Source: Lepiota brunneoincarnata (taxonomy: Eukaryota; Basidiomycota; Agaricomycetes; Agaricales; Agaricaceae). Taken from it: a stretch of DNA of 64,000 nucleotides. The stretch's first letter is position 1; every line of letters starts with the position of its first letter. The notes beneath the pieces are model-generated. The model saw only the letters and a program-made list of their open reading frames with translations, made no database searches and was not told the origin of the DNA. The position numbers and the translations under genes were made by a program. The DNA lies in contig JAEBUN010000032.1 of assembly GCA_023014365.1 (NCBI GenBank), positions 62,001 to 126,000 of the forward strand. Reading direction: 5' to 3'. This document shows positions 43,900-55,693 of the stretch, in pieces.

Positions 43900-45156
43900 T
43901 TGGATTGCGTATCGGCGTTTAATCAGAGCGGTTGGGGAGGAGGGGATCCGTTAGGGGAGGGTCTATCCCCGCTGACTACTCAACCAAAGCTTAGCCTTTG
44001 TACCCTCTCAATTTCGTGTTGGTTCCATTCGGGTACCGGTGTCAATTGAGCGGAAGTTAGCGCAACTAAACCTTATACAGTGCTGACTGGAAGCTTCAGT
44101 GTCTTTAGCGGTACAAGCAAGGAGTATCACCTGAGAAGGGTTTTAAGACATAACATAGATATATACGCACAGCTCTTTCTTATTTCTTATATACTGTAGA
44201 TAAGCCATGCCTACTGTACCATCTGTAGGGGTTGCAGGTCCTTACAGACCCAATTAAGCCTTCTTTTTACCTTCGCCTGTGGACTCCTATTTTTATTCCC
44301 ATCGCACACCACCCCGGACAGCCGTCTTTCCCTCTTAGCCCAACGGTCTTCATCTTTTGACTTACAGACCAAAAGCTGAGTTTTCATGTGAGTTATGTGC
44401 CCTGACCTATCGACATATACATTATACATTCCCCTCTCCCGGCACCCACGCGATGGCAAGTCCCAGTAACCTTAAGGCCCCAACACCCGCATTCAATCCC
44501 CGAACCAGCCAAATGCGGCGCGCCAGCGCGGCCTTAGGTCCGGTTGACGCTCGCAACCATGACACAGTCCAAACCTCCTACGAATCGAACGATCAAAATG
44601 GGACTGGGTGCACGATTTTGCGGTCCTTGCAACGATTATCGCAATTCTGCCGCAAGTAATTACAATGGTGGGGGGACTTATGCGGGTTTCGCCCTTGCGA
44701 AGGGGCTCACCAGAGGGCTTAACCGCTGCCCTAACCCGCCTTGGCTCATGCAGCGACAGAATTAGACTACCTAGCTTAGGGTGTGGGGGAGTATGAATCA
44801 ATATATTAATTGATCTGCCGGACCGGCTAGCGCGCCGGGGTGCTTCCGGGACCCCGTACAGGTAGGTAGGATGGGGGGTTGGGCCTGGGGCATCCCTCCC
44901 ACTCGGACCCCCCATGGCATGGTGCCTGATGAGAGGCCGGCCCACTGCGTAGTGTTTTACACTACGGCTTTTCCGTCTGTCTGTGTGTGTGTAATTCCTT
45001 AGCTGGATCCTTACTTAAGCATCAAGCCGGCCGTCTCCGAAGATAGGGCAGCAAGCTGCGAAAGTGCGAGGCGAACCAAGAGGAGGGTTATTACGACTTG
45101 TGACACGCATCACGTGGGCGCGGTTGTTCTTGCCGTCCTTCCCTTCCACCAACAAC
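43900..45156. other. No recognisable gene
   Basis: Short frames only. Nothing resembling tRNA or other structured RNA was found by eye. Confidence 0.4.
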
Positions 45157-46100
45157 ATGGACCCTCTCGTCGACAACAACATACATGTCAGGAAGGATGA
45201 GACTACCTGCGAATCCATCCAATACCGGCAATGCTCACACTGCCGAAAGCCTGATGTTCCTCTAACGGATCGCTTCAAAACCTGCTTGCGATGCCGCGAA
45301 AAATTCAGGATTCGAAACCAAAAGAGAGCCGACGCGAAAGCCCCGCTATCGAGCATCTCTACTGCCTTGACGGATCAGCAATTCAATAAACCTGCCAAAC
45401 GCAACGCCGAAGATACCAGCAATGGGTCAGGAGGGAAAGAGCATAAGCGGGCACGAAACACTAGTCAAGGCCCTCTAAATGGGGTCCTACTAGCACCGAA
45501 AACTGTAGGCGCGCGGCCTTTCCCCAAGGAGTTCGTGCTGATCCGCATTGTCTGAACTTTCAGTCTTGCAAGATACCCACGCGCCCTGACATCTTAGAAT
45601 ATCAGGGAGCACCTTTGTTGTACTCGGCTGCGAAGGCTGCCTCGTCGGAGGCTCCTTTGTGCAACTTTTCTGGGCGTCATTCTATTGTGCGATGCGAGCA
45701 AATCGACAATGTTCGACGCGCCAAACTCGTTACGAACGACCTTCGGAAGCTTGTGAAGTTGTCGTTCAAGTACGTCAATTCATTCTGCCGGCTGCGCCCA
45801 TTGCTCAAATGTTGTAGGCATTCCCTGCCTCTCAGCCGTATTAACAAAGGCAACATAGCTCGGATGGTGTACAGCTGCACCTGCAAGTCTTCAGTAACAA
45901 AGGGGTTGTCCCACCCATCAGGCCGGAAGTCAACCGGGGCTATCGGTCTGAGCAATGCCCTCAATTCCACTCAACCAAACGAGAATATTCATACTAAGGA
46001 GGTTTCCTGTGGTGGCTTCATCATCGTCACTGCTCAAGACGATTCTTCTCACTTCTTGGGCATTCCGGGCCAGCAGATCATTATACAGATATCCCACTGA
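45157..46100 (+). CDS. Conserved-looking basidiomycete protein with Cys motifs, function unknown
   Basis: ATG 45157; exon 1 to 45504, intron 45505-45563 (GTAGGC...TTTCAG), exon 2 45564-46100. A further perfect 48-bp GTACGT...TTGTAG block at 45770-45817 is in frame either way and is probably also an intron (about 278 aa if removed, 294 if kept). The N-terminus has CSHCRKPD...FKTCLRCREKFRIRNQK, a treble-clef-like C-x2-C / C-x2-C pair with basic residues. The C-terminus has VRRAKLVTNDLRKL, YSCTC and CGGFIIV...HFLGIPGQQI, blocks I recall from mushroom proteins of unknown role. Possibly DNA- or RNA-binding; unproven. No disruption. Confidence 0.65.
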
Positions 46101-46599
46101 ACATCATTTCTCCCTTCCTAGGCTATTTCCGTCCTAACCGTATCGTAAACTTGATAATGCTGTTATTCTTGTGTCATAATAGTAAAATGTTTCTTTTCTA
46201 GCGCTCGGAAGTCCTTAACCCCACTCCGATCTAAGCATCTAAGTGGCTGTTTTTCGCCCTCTTCTCCGTTCAAAAACCGAAGAGGCTAACCCTCCTGCAC
46301 ATTGTTTCTAGACAACGAGGCTCACATATGTCAACCTTGATGCCGAGGAAAAGCTTTATCGACAGCTCAAGACCCAATTCGTAGGACTCACGTCATATGG
46401 AGTATTAGAAATGCTTAGGTATTTAGCACACTTAGCACTCCACCAACCAAAAGCTGGCGAGTAAGATTACACACATTTTGTTAGTATAGCTTTGAGGCAT
46501 ACACTACAATTGGTACATGTCGGAGGCGGGATAATACATGTGCTTCAGGGCGCTCGTTTGGAGACAGACATATATTATCCTGGCATTTGAAACAAACGC

Positions 46600-46993
46600 T
46601 AAACGCGCCGCCTCCAGTCGCAAGCCAAAAATAACACCTTTGTATAAGAACGTAGGACAATACATTGTATATGCTCCTATTATGCGTTAGCTGTGTTTCC
46701 TTTGCCTAAGAGCTACCGTAAATCCCGTACTTGTCTTCCACCCAAACGCGCCGCAACCGGGCTGAAGTCACCCTAGAAGTCCGAAATGAGTAAATATCTC
46801 CGCCCACGCATTATCCGTGCGACGATGGAGTTCCGCTAGGACCTTTCGCATACGGAAAGCCATTCGTTCGCTTCCGCGTTTCCCCGCCGATCCAAAGGTT
46901 ATAAAAGGTGCCAATTTTCAACCGTAGACTCTCCAGTTGAAAACAATCACTCAGCTTTCCAGACAACCTACCTCTCTCACCATTCAAATCACC
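46600..46993 (+). promoter_or_regulatory. Hydrophobin promoter and leader (duplicated inverted at 54077-54440)
   Basis: TATAAAA at 46900-46906, 88-94 bp upstream of ATG 46994; CT-rich leader ending CACC before ATG. The whole block, from AGCCAAAAATAAC near 46622 to the start codon, recurs in reverse orientation beside the truncated hydrophobin at 53978-54076. Confidence 0.65.
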
Positions 46994-47509
46994 ATGTACT
47001 CCAAGCTCGCTGTCTTCATCGCCGCTGCTGCCCTCGTCTCTGCTGTCCCCACACCTGGTGACGAGCCAGCCGGTAGCACTACCAACAAGTGCAACGTCGG
47101 CACTCTTCAATGCTGTATGTTCATTGTCTATCCTTCGCTCCTCTGCGACGACTCTGAATCACACTCCCTTAGGCAAATCCGTTCAGGATGCCAAATCATC
47201 TGAGGTCCAAAACGCAGTCGGTGCCCTTAACATTCCCATCGGAGCCGTCCAGGGCCTCGTTGGTCTCACCTGCAACCCGATCAGCGTCATTGCCATTGGC
47301 GCTGGTTCTAACTGGTAAATGAGATATAATCTAGGCTGGCCTCCTCTCTAACCCGCTTTCCACAGCAATGCCACCCCTGTTTGCTGCAAGAAAAACCAAT
47401 TCAGTAAGTTTTGTTCTTTTTTTCCAGATCAATCAAACTCTGGGTGCTGACGATTCGGAAAGACGGCGCCGTCGCCCTCGGTTGTACCCCCATCAACCTC
47501 AACCTCTAA
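46994..47509 (+). CDS. Class I hydrophobin
   Basis: Exons 46994-47114, 47173-47314, 47366-47403 and 47463-47509 give 348 bp, 115 aa. A signal peptide (MYSKLAVFIAAAALVSA) is followed by C33-x6-CC, LTCNPISVIAIGAGSNC, ATPVCC and LGCTPINLNL, the eight cysteines of class I hydrophobins. Secreted, forms amphipathic rodlet layers on hyphae and fruiting bodies. Intron positions equal those of the Gly-rich paralogue at 38921-39842, so the two are recent relatives. The last acceptor is GGAAAG. Confidence 0.92.
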
Positions 47510-48178
47510 GTCTTCCTATCGGGTGTGGAGTGAATGAGCCGGGTCTGGGATGTGATGCGGCCTTGTTTGGACGCATGATGATTGCTACGATTGATGTGAA
47601 ATATGTATAGACGTTGTGACATGACTGTTATCTTTCCGATGCGGCTGGGTCCAATATTCGAGGCGGCCGTTGTTGCGTCAGAGAACCTGAAATCCCCCGT
47701 TGTGAGTTGGACGTGAGTCGTATGGTAGGTTGGTGTTATGCTATATCCTGATGAGTATACTTTCATCATGACCCCATTCTACAAGGTGGCCAGCGGCTGC
47801 GTAGAGAGTCACCCCGGCTCGTACCACCGTTTCCGATGACCATTATGACGCGTAATTAAAATTAAATTAAGTTCCCTATATACTGAGCGATCGAACGGGT
47901 CAAGAAGAGATACAGGCGCACAGTGGGAGCGAGTGTCTGAAATGGAGAAAAATGTCGCAATGCGTCCGCCGCCAACTTACCATTGACTGACGTATGCGGA
48001 ATGTGCAGGAGCATGAGGATAAGTACCGTGGATCTTATCTAATGACTTTAATTGGTTGCGACCGCGCTCGATTAGCGAACGAAGCCAAGAAACTCGGAGG
48101 AGCAGCCGCCGCCATCCCATTATAATTGAAAACCCGCGCAACCCCTATATGTAGTATCATCCTTGAAATGTGTTGTGA
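47510..48178. other. Intergenic, no gene seen
   Basis: 3' region of the hydrophobin and of the convergent seven-TM gene; no coding sequence recognised. Confidence 0.5.
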
Positions 48179-49212
48179 TCAGGGAGCTATGTAATTAACA
48201 GGGTTCCGACGGATCTCGGTCCATTGTGAAGAATAATCTGCATTACGTGCAACCTGATATATAATCATCAGGGAGGCAATAGGCTGAAATTAAATCACAT
48301 CAAATTGCTGGGACAGCATGGAGAATAATCTGCGGCTTACTTGTGAGTGGATCCAGAGCTGAAACGAGATATTTCCCAGAGGAAAAAGAGGGATGGTGAT
48401 AATCGCAAAAATATCAACGGCGATAATTAGGGTGGCAGACTCCACCAGAACTGTTAAGACGTTGAGATATGGGAGCGGGTTCTGCCTGCCAAATGCTCTA
48501 GATACCATGCGTCGATGCTGTATGATGACGGTGATGATGCTTAGAGTAATAGCGGCGTTGAGAAATGCTGAAATGCCGAACTGAACGAGAATTAGAATGG
48601 CGACGGTTCCGCCGAGTTCACTCGATCTAATGAAAAGGACAGCTAAAGCTATGCCCGTGACTGTGAAATGTTCATATATCTTTCATCATCCAATGCTTCA
48701 AAGGCTTACATATCGTCGCCACGTAGATTGATAGCGGGACAAGCCACAGTGCAGCCCGGGCCCCGCCTCCATGGCTCTTGGTAATGGCGTAACACCTCCA
48801 GACCTACGTGAGTGATGTCAGGTACAACCTCTGGCTACAAGGAAATAGTACTTACAAGAAGGCCATCGGTCAATAGATTGATTATGAGAAAGACGATGTC
48901 GATATGTCCTATATACGGGTTCGGTGGTTGAAGATAGTCCGAGTCACAGGAAACATCCAGGACGCCATTAATGGTCACCCTGATATCCATAGCTTCTGCA
49001 ATAGTCCCAACGATGATGACGAGCACAACATAAACCCTCAGTGCCTTGTTTACACGAGGGTTTCTACCATTATGTTTGCGCAACAGATTGATACATGTGC
49101 AACCCAGTAGGATCAGAATGCCATATGCGATACCACAAAAGATGCATCCCAATAGCCAAGTGGTTTTTACCTCCTTGACGGTATGCGGGGCTGTGGAGGA
49201 GCAGTAATTCAT
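48179..49212 (-). CDS. Seven-TM protein of a mushroom-expanded family (copy 1)
   Basis: Exons 49212-48856, 48803-48710, 48660-48341 and 48283-48179 give 876 bp, 291 aa, no stops. About seven hydrophobic helices can be read (WLLGCIFCGIAYGILILLG; VYVVLVIIVGTIAEA; DIVFLIINLLTDGLLVW; LVPLSIYVATIF; LVQFGISAFLNAAITLSIIT; LNVLTVLVESATLIIAV; FAIITIPLFPLG). The tail PIASLMIIYQVARN fits the family's last amphipathic segment. These receptor-like proteins are numerous in Agaricomycetes; ligand and signalling are unknown. Copy 2 at 55694-56720 has identical exon structure; a fragment lies at about 53130-53215. Confidence 0.8.
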
Positions 49213-49759
49213 GGGCGAAGAGCACGAGCATTAATGGTGTTGAGATTAGTGATGGAGACATTTTATGGATATTAAAATATCTTGTGGTACGTGGGAGCGA
49301 GAATGCTTGTCAGTCAGTTCGCTTACCAAAATTAATTGGTTTGTGGTCCTGTCATCTTTGTCCTTTGTTCCACACCTGGCAGGAAATATGTATTGTAGAA
49401 GCTGTGGGGAACGGCTAGAGGTGGGCAAGAGCCCAGGGGGCTTCCCTACTCGACAGGATGGTGCAGCCAGGGATTGAGAAAAGCTGTGATGGGCGGCAGG
49501 GTACGCCCGTGACGTTGTTTCCAGGCCCTAGGATTGAAGCAACGGGGCTGCACGGAAACGGTGCAAATGATTGGGTGAGCGGGGTGAAGTGCGAAAGGAG
49601 CACTGCGCCAGCCAGCAGCAACGGCGGAGTGAGGAGTGTCAGACGGAGAGGGTCGCATCCGCTGTGACAATTACACCACTCTACTTCGTTGCTATTTTAC
49701 GTTCGGCTGTAGGCTCACACATTGTTCGGCCAGGCCCCACAGACGTTTGACGTGGGGGA

Positions 49760-50095
49760 CGTAGGCAGGTTGACATTCACGGAGTCGTATATACCCTAAC
49801 GACCACTACGTACATGGGCGCTTAGTTTTAAGCACCTCCGATTGAAATTCGAGGCATTGCTAACCTAGAACCGAAGCTTGATGTCTTTTGGCCTAGTGGT
49901 CCAAGTAAAGACCGCACCCGTCTGCAGTCGGTGGTCGCACTTTTAACTTTTCCCCAGACGCCACCGCATGGAGAGACCGGGCGCTGGAAGTGTCAAGGAA
50001 CGCTGTACCTTTTAAAAAGGCCCACTCCGCCACCTATTGTATTGTGGCGCAGAAGATCAGTACCGGCGCTCCGTGGTACCTTACAACTGCCACGA
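49760..50095. repeat. Triplicated module, copy 1
   Basis: Ordered blocks CCTAACGACCACTACGTACATG, GGCATTGCTAACC, GGCCTAGTGGTCCAAGTAAAG and AAGTGTCAAGGAACGCTGTACC recur at 53380-53700 and 56920-57250. It sits upstream of seven-TM copy 1, as the others sit upstream of the fragment and copy 2. A minus-strand frame (DTSSARSLHAVASG; DGCGLYLD) is partly conserved between copies, perhaps an exon of an unidentified gene. Confidence 0.6.
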
Positions 50096-50258
50096 AAGGG
50101 AACATATCCTAGCATCAGCCTTTATTTCGATATTCGTATAGAGGACCCTGGACTTCTTGTGCTGTGAGGGGTCCGGATAAAATAAGATATGAATTACAAA
50201 TTGCAAGTGATGTAGGATGCTTTGATGCCGATAAGTTAAACTTTGATTAATAACACAT

Positions 50259-51267
50259 TTACAGTTGTAGCTGATCCAATTTATACCGTACGGACAGTGC
50301 ATGAAACCCAACATATCCGACGGCAAATGCTCTGTAGGCCTCGAAAGCTCTAGGAAAACTTCGGAGCAGACTCGCACCACGGTTGTAAGCCTGCACAGTT
50401 TCATCTGCGAGCTTCTTCAGTGCTTCAACCTTCGAAATCCCATGTGAGCTCGCGCTTAGAGAGACAAAGTTGAGCGTTTCTCCCGCAAGTTCTTCCTTGA
50501 AGAATGATAGGAGGTCGCTGGAACGGTATGTGAGTTAAACAATAGGGCTGAACATATGTGGGAGGCTCGCTCACTTTGTATAATTAATGTAGTGCATAAA
50601 ATCAGGGACCACTTGTATCCATTTCTTCAGATTCAAGTCGGGAGGAAAGACCATAACAGCATATGCCCGCGAGATCCCACTCATACTCCGCATGAACAGG
50701 GGGTATCCTGGGGCCATCGACGGTTGGACCTTTGAAAACATATTTGTAAAACAAAGTCTCGAAGTTCCCAAGTGGATTACACACCTTCATGCCATCCAGA
50801 GCGCTGTCCATCATTGATGATGTGAGGAAGTCGATCTCCGACATGATGATCAGGTTCGACGAGATGACTTCCCAATAATCGGGGATTTCGCGAATCATAA
50901 GCACGACGTCGTCGAGAACCTTGTAGCGTTGGGGTTGCTGGCAGATAAAACGATCAAAAAACTCTTCTAGTCCATCGCGGTAGGTCTCATAGTAATCATC
51001 GATGTGGGTCAGGAGACTTGTCCAGAGTGCAATGAATACTCTGGCGGAATGATTCTCCAAGTGTCGATAGCCGGTATCCCCAATCGCGATTCCTACGTCC
51101 AGAGGTTTCTTCAAGAGCTCCAGGTCAAAACCTCGCCTCGAAGCTTCAGCGTAACAAGCTGCGTTGAAAGTGTGATCCAGGCATACGTCGTTTGGGTATG
51201 CGATATCGCACTGCTGCAGGAACTCGGTCAAGATGTCCCTTATCTGCTTTGTATCTGCAGGAGGCAT
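50259..51267 (-). CDS. TRI5-type class I terpene synthase
   Basis: Exons 51267-50785, 50729-50575 and 50517-50259 give 897 bp, 298 aa, no stops. D90-D91-Y-Y-E94 stands where the Asp-rich metal motif is expected. N213-D214-L-L-S217-F-F-K-E221 is a perfect NSE/DTE motif formed across the second intron. YPLFMRSMSGISRAYA and the C-terminal AFEAYRAFAVGYVGFHAL also fit. The family cyclises farnesyl diphosphate to sesquiterpenes; the product cannot be read from sequence, and basidiomycete members are not generally trichothecene enzymes. No P450 or transporter adjoins. A 48-bp-scale earlier ATG (near 51343) opens only MSSHK and is not in frame. Confidence 0.82.
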
Positions 51268-51427
51268 GGTAGTGATATTCTACGACGCGGTTGAGAAATG
51301 GCAGCAGACAATCGGAGATGAATATTCACCTTGTGGGAGGACATGTCTAGTGATCTAATAGAAATGAGGTGAAAAGTCTAATGTGAAAGAGTACGGTGCT
51401 GGCTACTGTTGAGTTGGGTCTAGGGAA

Positions 51428-51437
51428 CCTTTTTATA
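51428..51437 (-). promoter_or_regulatory. TATA box of the terpene synthase
   Basis: TATAAAAAGG on the minus strand about 160 bp upstream of ATG 51267. The pseudogene copy keeps the same box (about 42963) on the plus strand. Confidence 0.55.
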
Positions 51438-51599
51438 CGAGTCAATCCTCGGAAGGAATCGTTTGTCCGATGGTCGAGGCAGCAGGAATGTTGTTTGGAG
51501 AGACTCCACTGCACTGCATTCGAGAGCGACAGAGCCGGATGCCAGCCCTCTGACTCCACGATCATGCCCGACAACCCTGCCTTACCCCAGCATGTGTGA

Positions 51600-52500
51600 T
51601 TAGCTTCATGTTTAAAATATGAATCTTGAACGTCGAATCCTTGATACTAAAAATTCGCAATGAGCGAAGAACCCTAGAGGGTGAAAATGTAGTGGGTGCT
51701 GCCAATTCCACTGTTGTCTGGGACTCCTCTCATGTTCGTGTACTTCGTGCTAACAACCGCAGATGTGAAGAAGCTGTACGTTTTAGCTTGACCGCATATT
51801 AATTCAAGACAAACGCCGGTCACAGGGTTAGCCGGAGAGCTCCGGCCCCGCTTCCTCTAGAGGCCGAAGCAACTAGATACGGGAAAGAAGTTGGCCGGGT
51901 AGTGCCGTAGAAGCACAGCCGGTAGTGAGAAATCTCCTATAAAAATTATACACCAACGAGACGGCCCAATGAGCCTGCTTGAATAATTTTGACCCGTACA
52001 ACCCATGCGCTCGGTTGGTACGACTGGACAAGATGCACTTAACCAGCTAATTCAAAACGTTGATGACGCTTTTTTGGCTGGTGACAGCAGTGACCTATTT
52101 GTGCTCCTCGTTGTTACATGCGGCACCCAGAACAGTCTAAACAGGGATACTTGGCTCTACGACTCTTAGCAGCCACTGCATATTTACATCTTTCCGTGCA
52201 GGTTTGGGCACACAGGCTCCGAGATATGCAGAGTTGAGTATTGATCACACATCGTGAGATGGATCAACCTTCTATTGCTATTTAAAATGCCATCTGAACC
52301 TAAAATTCCAGAAGTTCATCCATTCCACATGTCCTACGTCCGTCCCCTGAGCTTTTGATTGCCCGAGGGCCATGTCTGTGCAGCAGGCTTAATCAAAATG
52401 CCGGTTCGGAAAGTGGAGGCACCTTTCCATCCCTTGTCTTTGATCCCGTCGGACTGTAGACGAGCCTGAGTGTAGGTATCTTTCTCCTGCAGCTCTCATT
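51600..52500. other. No recognisable gene
   Basis: No coding or structured element seen between the terpene synthase promoter and the outer inverted-repeat arm. Confidence 0.4.
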
Positions 52501-52714
52501 CATTTTTCCAAGTGGTATCTAGCTCAAGATTCTCCTTGAAGAAAGTTTGCCTGAAAGGAACAACCATTTATTGTTGGAATCCCACGCACCCACATCGACG
52601 GTATCCAATCCTCTACCCACATCTGAAATGGCGGAGGCCTCAAGCAGGGGACTACTGCAGCTGGAACCCTACAACATGGCTTAACAAGGACGTGGCATGT
52701 TACCGTGTCCCCTA

Positions 52715-53090
52715 CATCACTGGCTTGCTGAATAGCCGTCCCACCTGCAGCCCGGGAGCCCTCGGGGTGGGGATTATATTGATCTTCTGGCTCAGTCTCC
52801 GTCGGCAGGCTCTGGGGACTGGTCCGAGGCATTCTTACTCCACAGGCGGGCCGCCATCTCTCCGGTCCCGCTCTATATCCCTATTCTAGAGCATTGAAAC
52901 CGATACTGGAGTCTTCCCAAGAACACCATAACTCACTCATACTGCACACTATACGAGGGCCTCCAAGAAAATATCCTTCAATTAACAGGGGTGGAGGCAA
53001 GTGAAAAATCACATCGTATTAACATTTCGGGGAGATATGGGCTTTTCGTGCGATTCTATTTTTGCGTTACGGTGTACCTGTTTAGTGTGG
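52715..53090. repeat. Inverted duplication arm B (outer part)
   Basis: Reverse-complement counterpart of 41750-42120. Together with the terpene synthase pair the order on the two arms is mirror-symmetric, indicating an inverted segmental duplication of at least 2 kb. Confidence 0.7.
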
Positions 53091-53129
53091 TCGTCCTTGC
53101 CCAGTCGACTTAACTATGAGACTGAAATT

Positions 53130-53216
53130 GCATCCGCAACAGTCTACGCATCCCAATAACCAAGTGGTCTTCATCTCGTTGACAGTTTACGGAGCTATAG
53201 GGGAGCAGTAATCCAT
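53130..53216 (-). pseudogene. Fragment of the seven-TM gene (5' end only)
   Basis: The minus strand from ATG 53216 reads MDYCSPIAP, then TAA, and in frame VNEMKTTWLLGC, the start of the seven-TM family, before homology ends near 53145. Upstream sequence continues to match the promoter side of copies 1 and 2. Confidence 0.6.
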
Positions 53217-53379
53217 GGGCAAAGAAGATGACCATAAACAGTGGTGAAGTTCAGGATTGGAGACATTTTACGAATATTGAAATATCTTGTGGTACGTGGA
53301 AGCGAGAATGTGTCAGTCAGTCTGCTTGCCAACATATATTCCTGTCATCTTTGGCCTTTGTTCCACGTCTGGCAGGTTT

Positions 53380-53700
53380 ACGTTCACAGAGTAGTATATA
53401 TCCTAACGCCTAACTACTATGTACATCGCCGCTTATGCCAAAGCACCTCCAATCGAAAGACGAGGCATTGCTAACCCAGAAGCAAAGTTTGAAGTGCTTT
53501 GGCCTAGCGATCCAAGTAAAGAACGCACCCATCCGTAGTCACTGTCGCAGTTTTGTCCAGATGCCGCTGCATTGAGGGGCCGTGCGCTAGAAGCGTCAAC
53601 GAACACTGCACCTTGAAAAGGCCTACTCCGCCACCAATTGTATTCTGGCACAGAACACCAGTAACAGCATTAACTTGATGGGTGACAGGTGCCACGCAAG
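53380..53700. repeat. Triplicated module, copy 2
   Basis: Matches 49760-50095 in the same orientation; lies just upstream of the seven-TM fragment. Confidence 0.6.
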
Positions 53701-53977
53701 GGGAGCAAGAATCCCAGCACCGACATCTACATATGGGAGTACTCACGCCGAACCATTCATAGCAATGAGCGAATGCTCACTTCACCCTACCTCAATGTTG
53801 CATATCCTTGGTGTATGGATGTTCCCATCCGTGCACTTCCGGATCTGCACAATATCATAACTCTTGAAACTTCCATCAGCCAGGCCAAAGCATTCTCCTG
53901 CGGCTGTATATCTCAGCATCCTTATGCCACACGCATGCACCTAACGCATACCTTGATCTTTCAACACAATCCTCCTG

Positions 53978-54076
53978 TCATCCAAGTAAGGTGGTAGTGC
54001 TGGGCTCGTCAACGGGTGTAGGGACAGCAGAGGCGAGGGCGGCAGCGGCGATGAAGATAGCGAGTTTGGAGTACAT
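53978..54076 (-). pseudogene. Truncated hydrophobin (exon 1 only)
   Basis: ATG 54076 encodes MYSKLAIFIAAAALASA, VPTPVDEPS, nearly identical to the signal peptide and propeptide of the hydrophobin at 46994, then runs to TGA at 53978 before any of the eight cysteines. About 360 bp of promoter is also duplicated. Inverted relative to the intact gene. Confidence 0.75.
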
Positions 54077-54469
54077 GGTGATTGAATGGTGAGACAGGTG
54101 GGTTGTCTAGAAAGCTGAGTGATTGGTTTCAACTGGAGAACCCGCTTATCGGTGGGGAATTGCAGAGGTGAACGAATGGCTGCCCGTATGCGAAAGCCCC
54201 TAGCGGAGCTCCACCGTCGCATGGATAATGCGTGGGTGGAGATGTCTGTTCGCTTCGGACTGCTAAGGTGGGCCCAAACTGATTGCAACGCCTTTAGGTG
54301 GAAGACGAGTATGGAATTTACGATAGCTCTTGGGCAAAGGAAACACGGCTAATGCATAATAGGAGCATATACCTTGTATTGTTCTACGTTCTTACACAAA
54401 AATGTTATTTTTGGCTTGCGATTGGAGGTGGCGCGTCTAGCGTCTGTTCCAAATACCAAGATGGTGTCT

Positions 54470-55690
54470 CTGTCTCCAAATGGGCGCCATGAAGCACATG
54501 TATCACCTCGTAACATGTCAATGGTCGGTTGCTGTTGCATTCTGATAAGATCGTACCGAGGTTTGGGAAGCGGAAGGAAGTTGGTGGAGGGGATGAAGTA
54601 GGCCGACAGCGGGAAGGATTGGTTATGAGAAGAATGGCTGAGTGGGATCCACGTACATTGTATGTCGAATGTTCCAGAATTCATCCTCCCCTAAGCCCAG
54701 CCGGGAGTGACAGTGAGATAGGAAAACATTCCTCCTGGATACAGGTCTTATGCTGGCATAATACAGTTCCTCGGCTGTCTACTCCATGACACAACGCCCT
54801 CTTCATCGACTTTCTCTGCAGATCCACTTACCCACGCCCTGATCACAACGATAAACCCGATGCGCGACCTTCGTGTAAATGCTTCGCTTTGGTCCCATTC
54901 ACGCATCCTACGGTCTGTAAACATCTTTTGAAATACTGGTCTTGGTTCTGGGCTCCCAAGGAGGAAGCAATACACAAAGCACGTAAATTTTATTTTAGAA
55001 CAATTACAAAACAGCGATGGCTGGAGCTGAAAACTTAGTACTTGGCACATCGGCAAAAGCTGGTGGACGAAATTAATGCTTATCAAGATGCCCAAGAAAT
55101 ATCCCAGGTCGAAGCATGGCAACAACAAGATCCATCGACCTCAGGGACGGGTACAGGTGCCCCTCGAACGGCTTCCAAGTCACCAAAGGATTCGGGTATT
55201 GTAGAACCGCCGCTACGGGCATTGATTGACACGTCAGTATCATATCCCCCCGATTGTCTCGTGCTCGTAACGCATGTCATAGCCCGCTCTAAATAGGCCC
55301 CAGCGGCTGTAACAGAGCCACCCCAGTTACTATGGCCTTGGGCGTACAAACATGGTGGCATTTATTGTATATAAGCTCCTACTCCTACTACAGGTTTCAA
55401 TGACCTCTTGGCGGAGAATAATTACGCCAAACCAAAATGCTTTAAATGTCGGATGATCCGATGAATCAAGCTATCAGGTGCGGGCCTACAACCCGAAATA
55501 GTGTCTGAAATGAACAAAGACATTACAGAAACCACGAGCACTCGTTGCTGAATTTCTGCGAGCTGTGGCGAACGCGGAATATGCAAAAGCGCAACGATTA
55601 CGTCTTTGTTCAAAAGCCCCCCCACGATTGATCTTATCTGATGATTTCAACCGATTTCAACTGCGCCCGATGAGCAAACGAGGTTGGGGT
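54470..55690. other. No recognisable gene
   Basis: Short frames only. A plus-strand frame near 55042-55296 (DAQEISQVEAWQQQDPSTS) is plausible low-complexity coding sequence without support. Confidence 0.35.
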
Positions 55691-55693
55691 GGA

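Noticed and set aside
43900..45156. tRNA or rRNA genes
   Set aside because: No tRNA A/B-box pair or rRNA-like core was seen here or elsewhere by eye; a covariance search was not possible.
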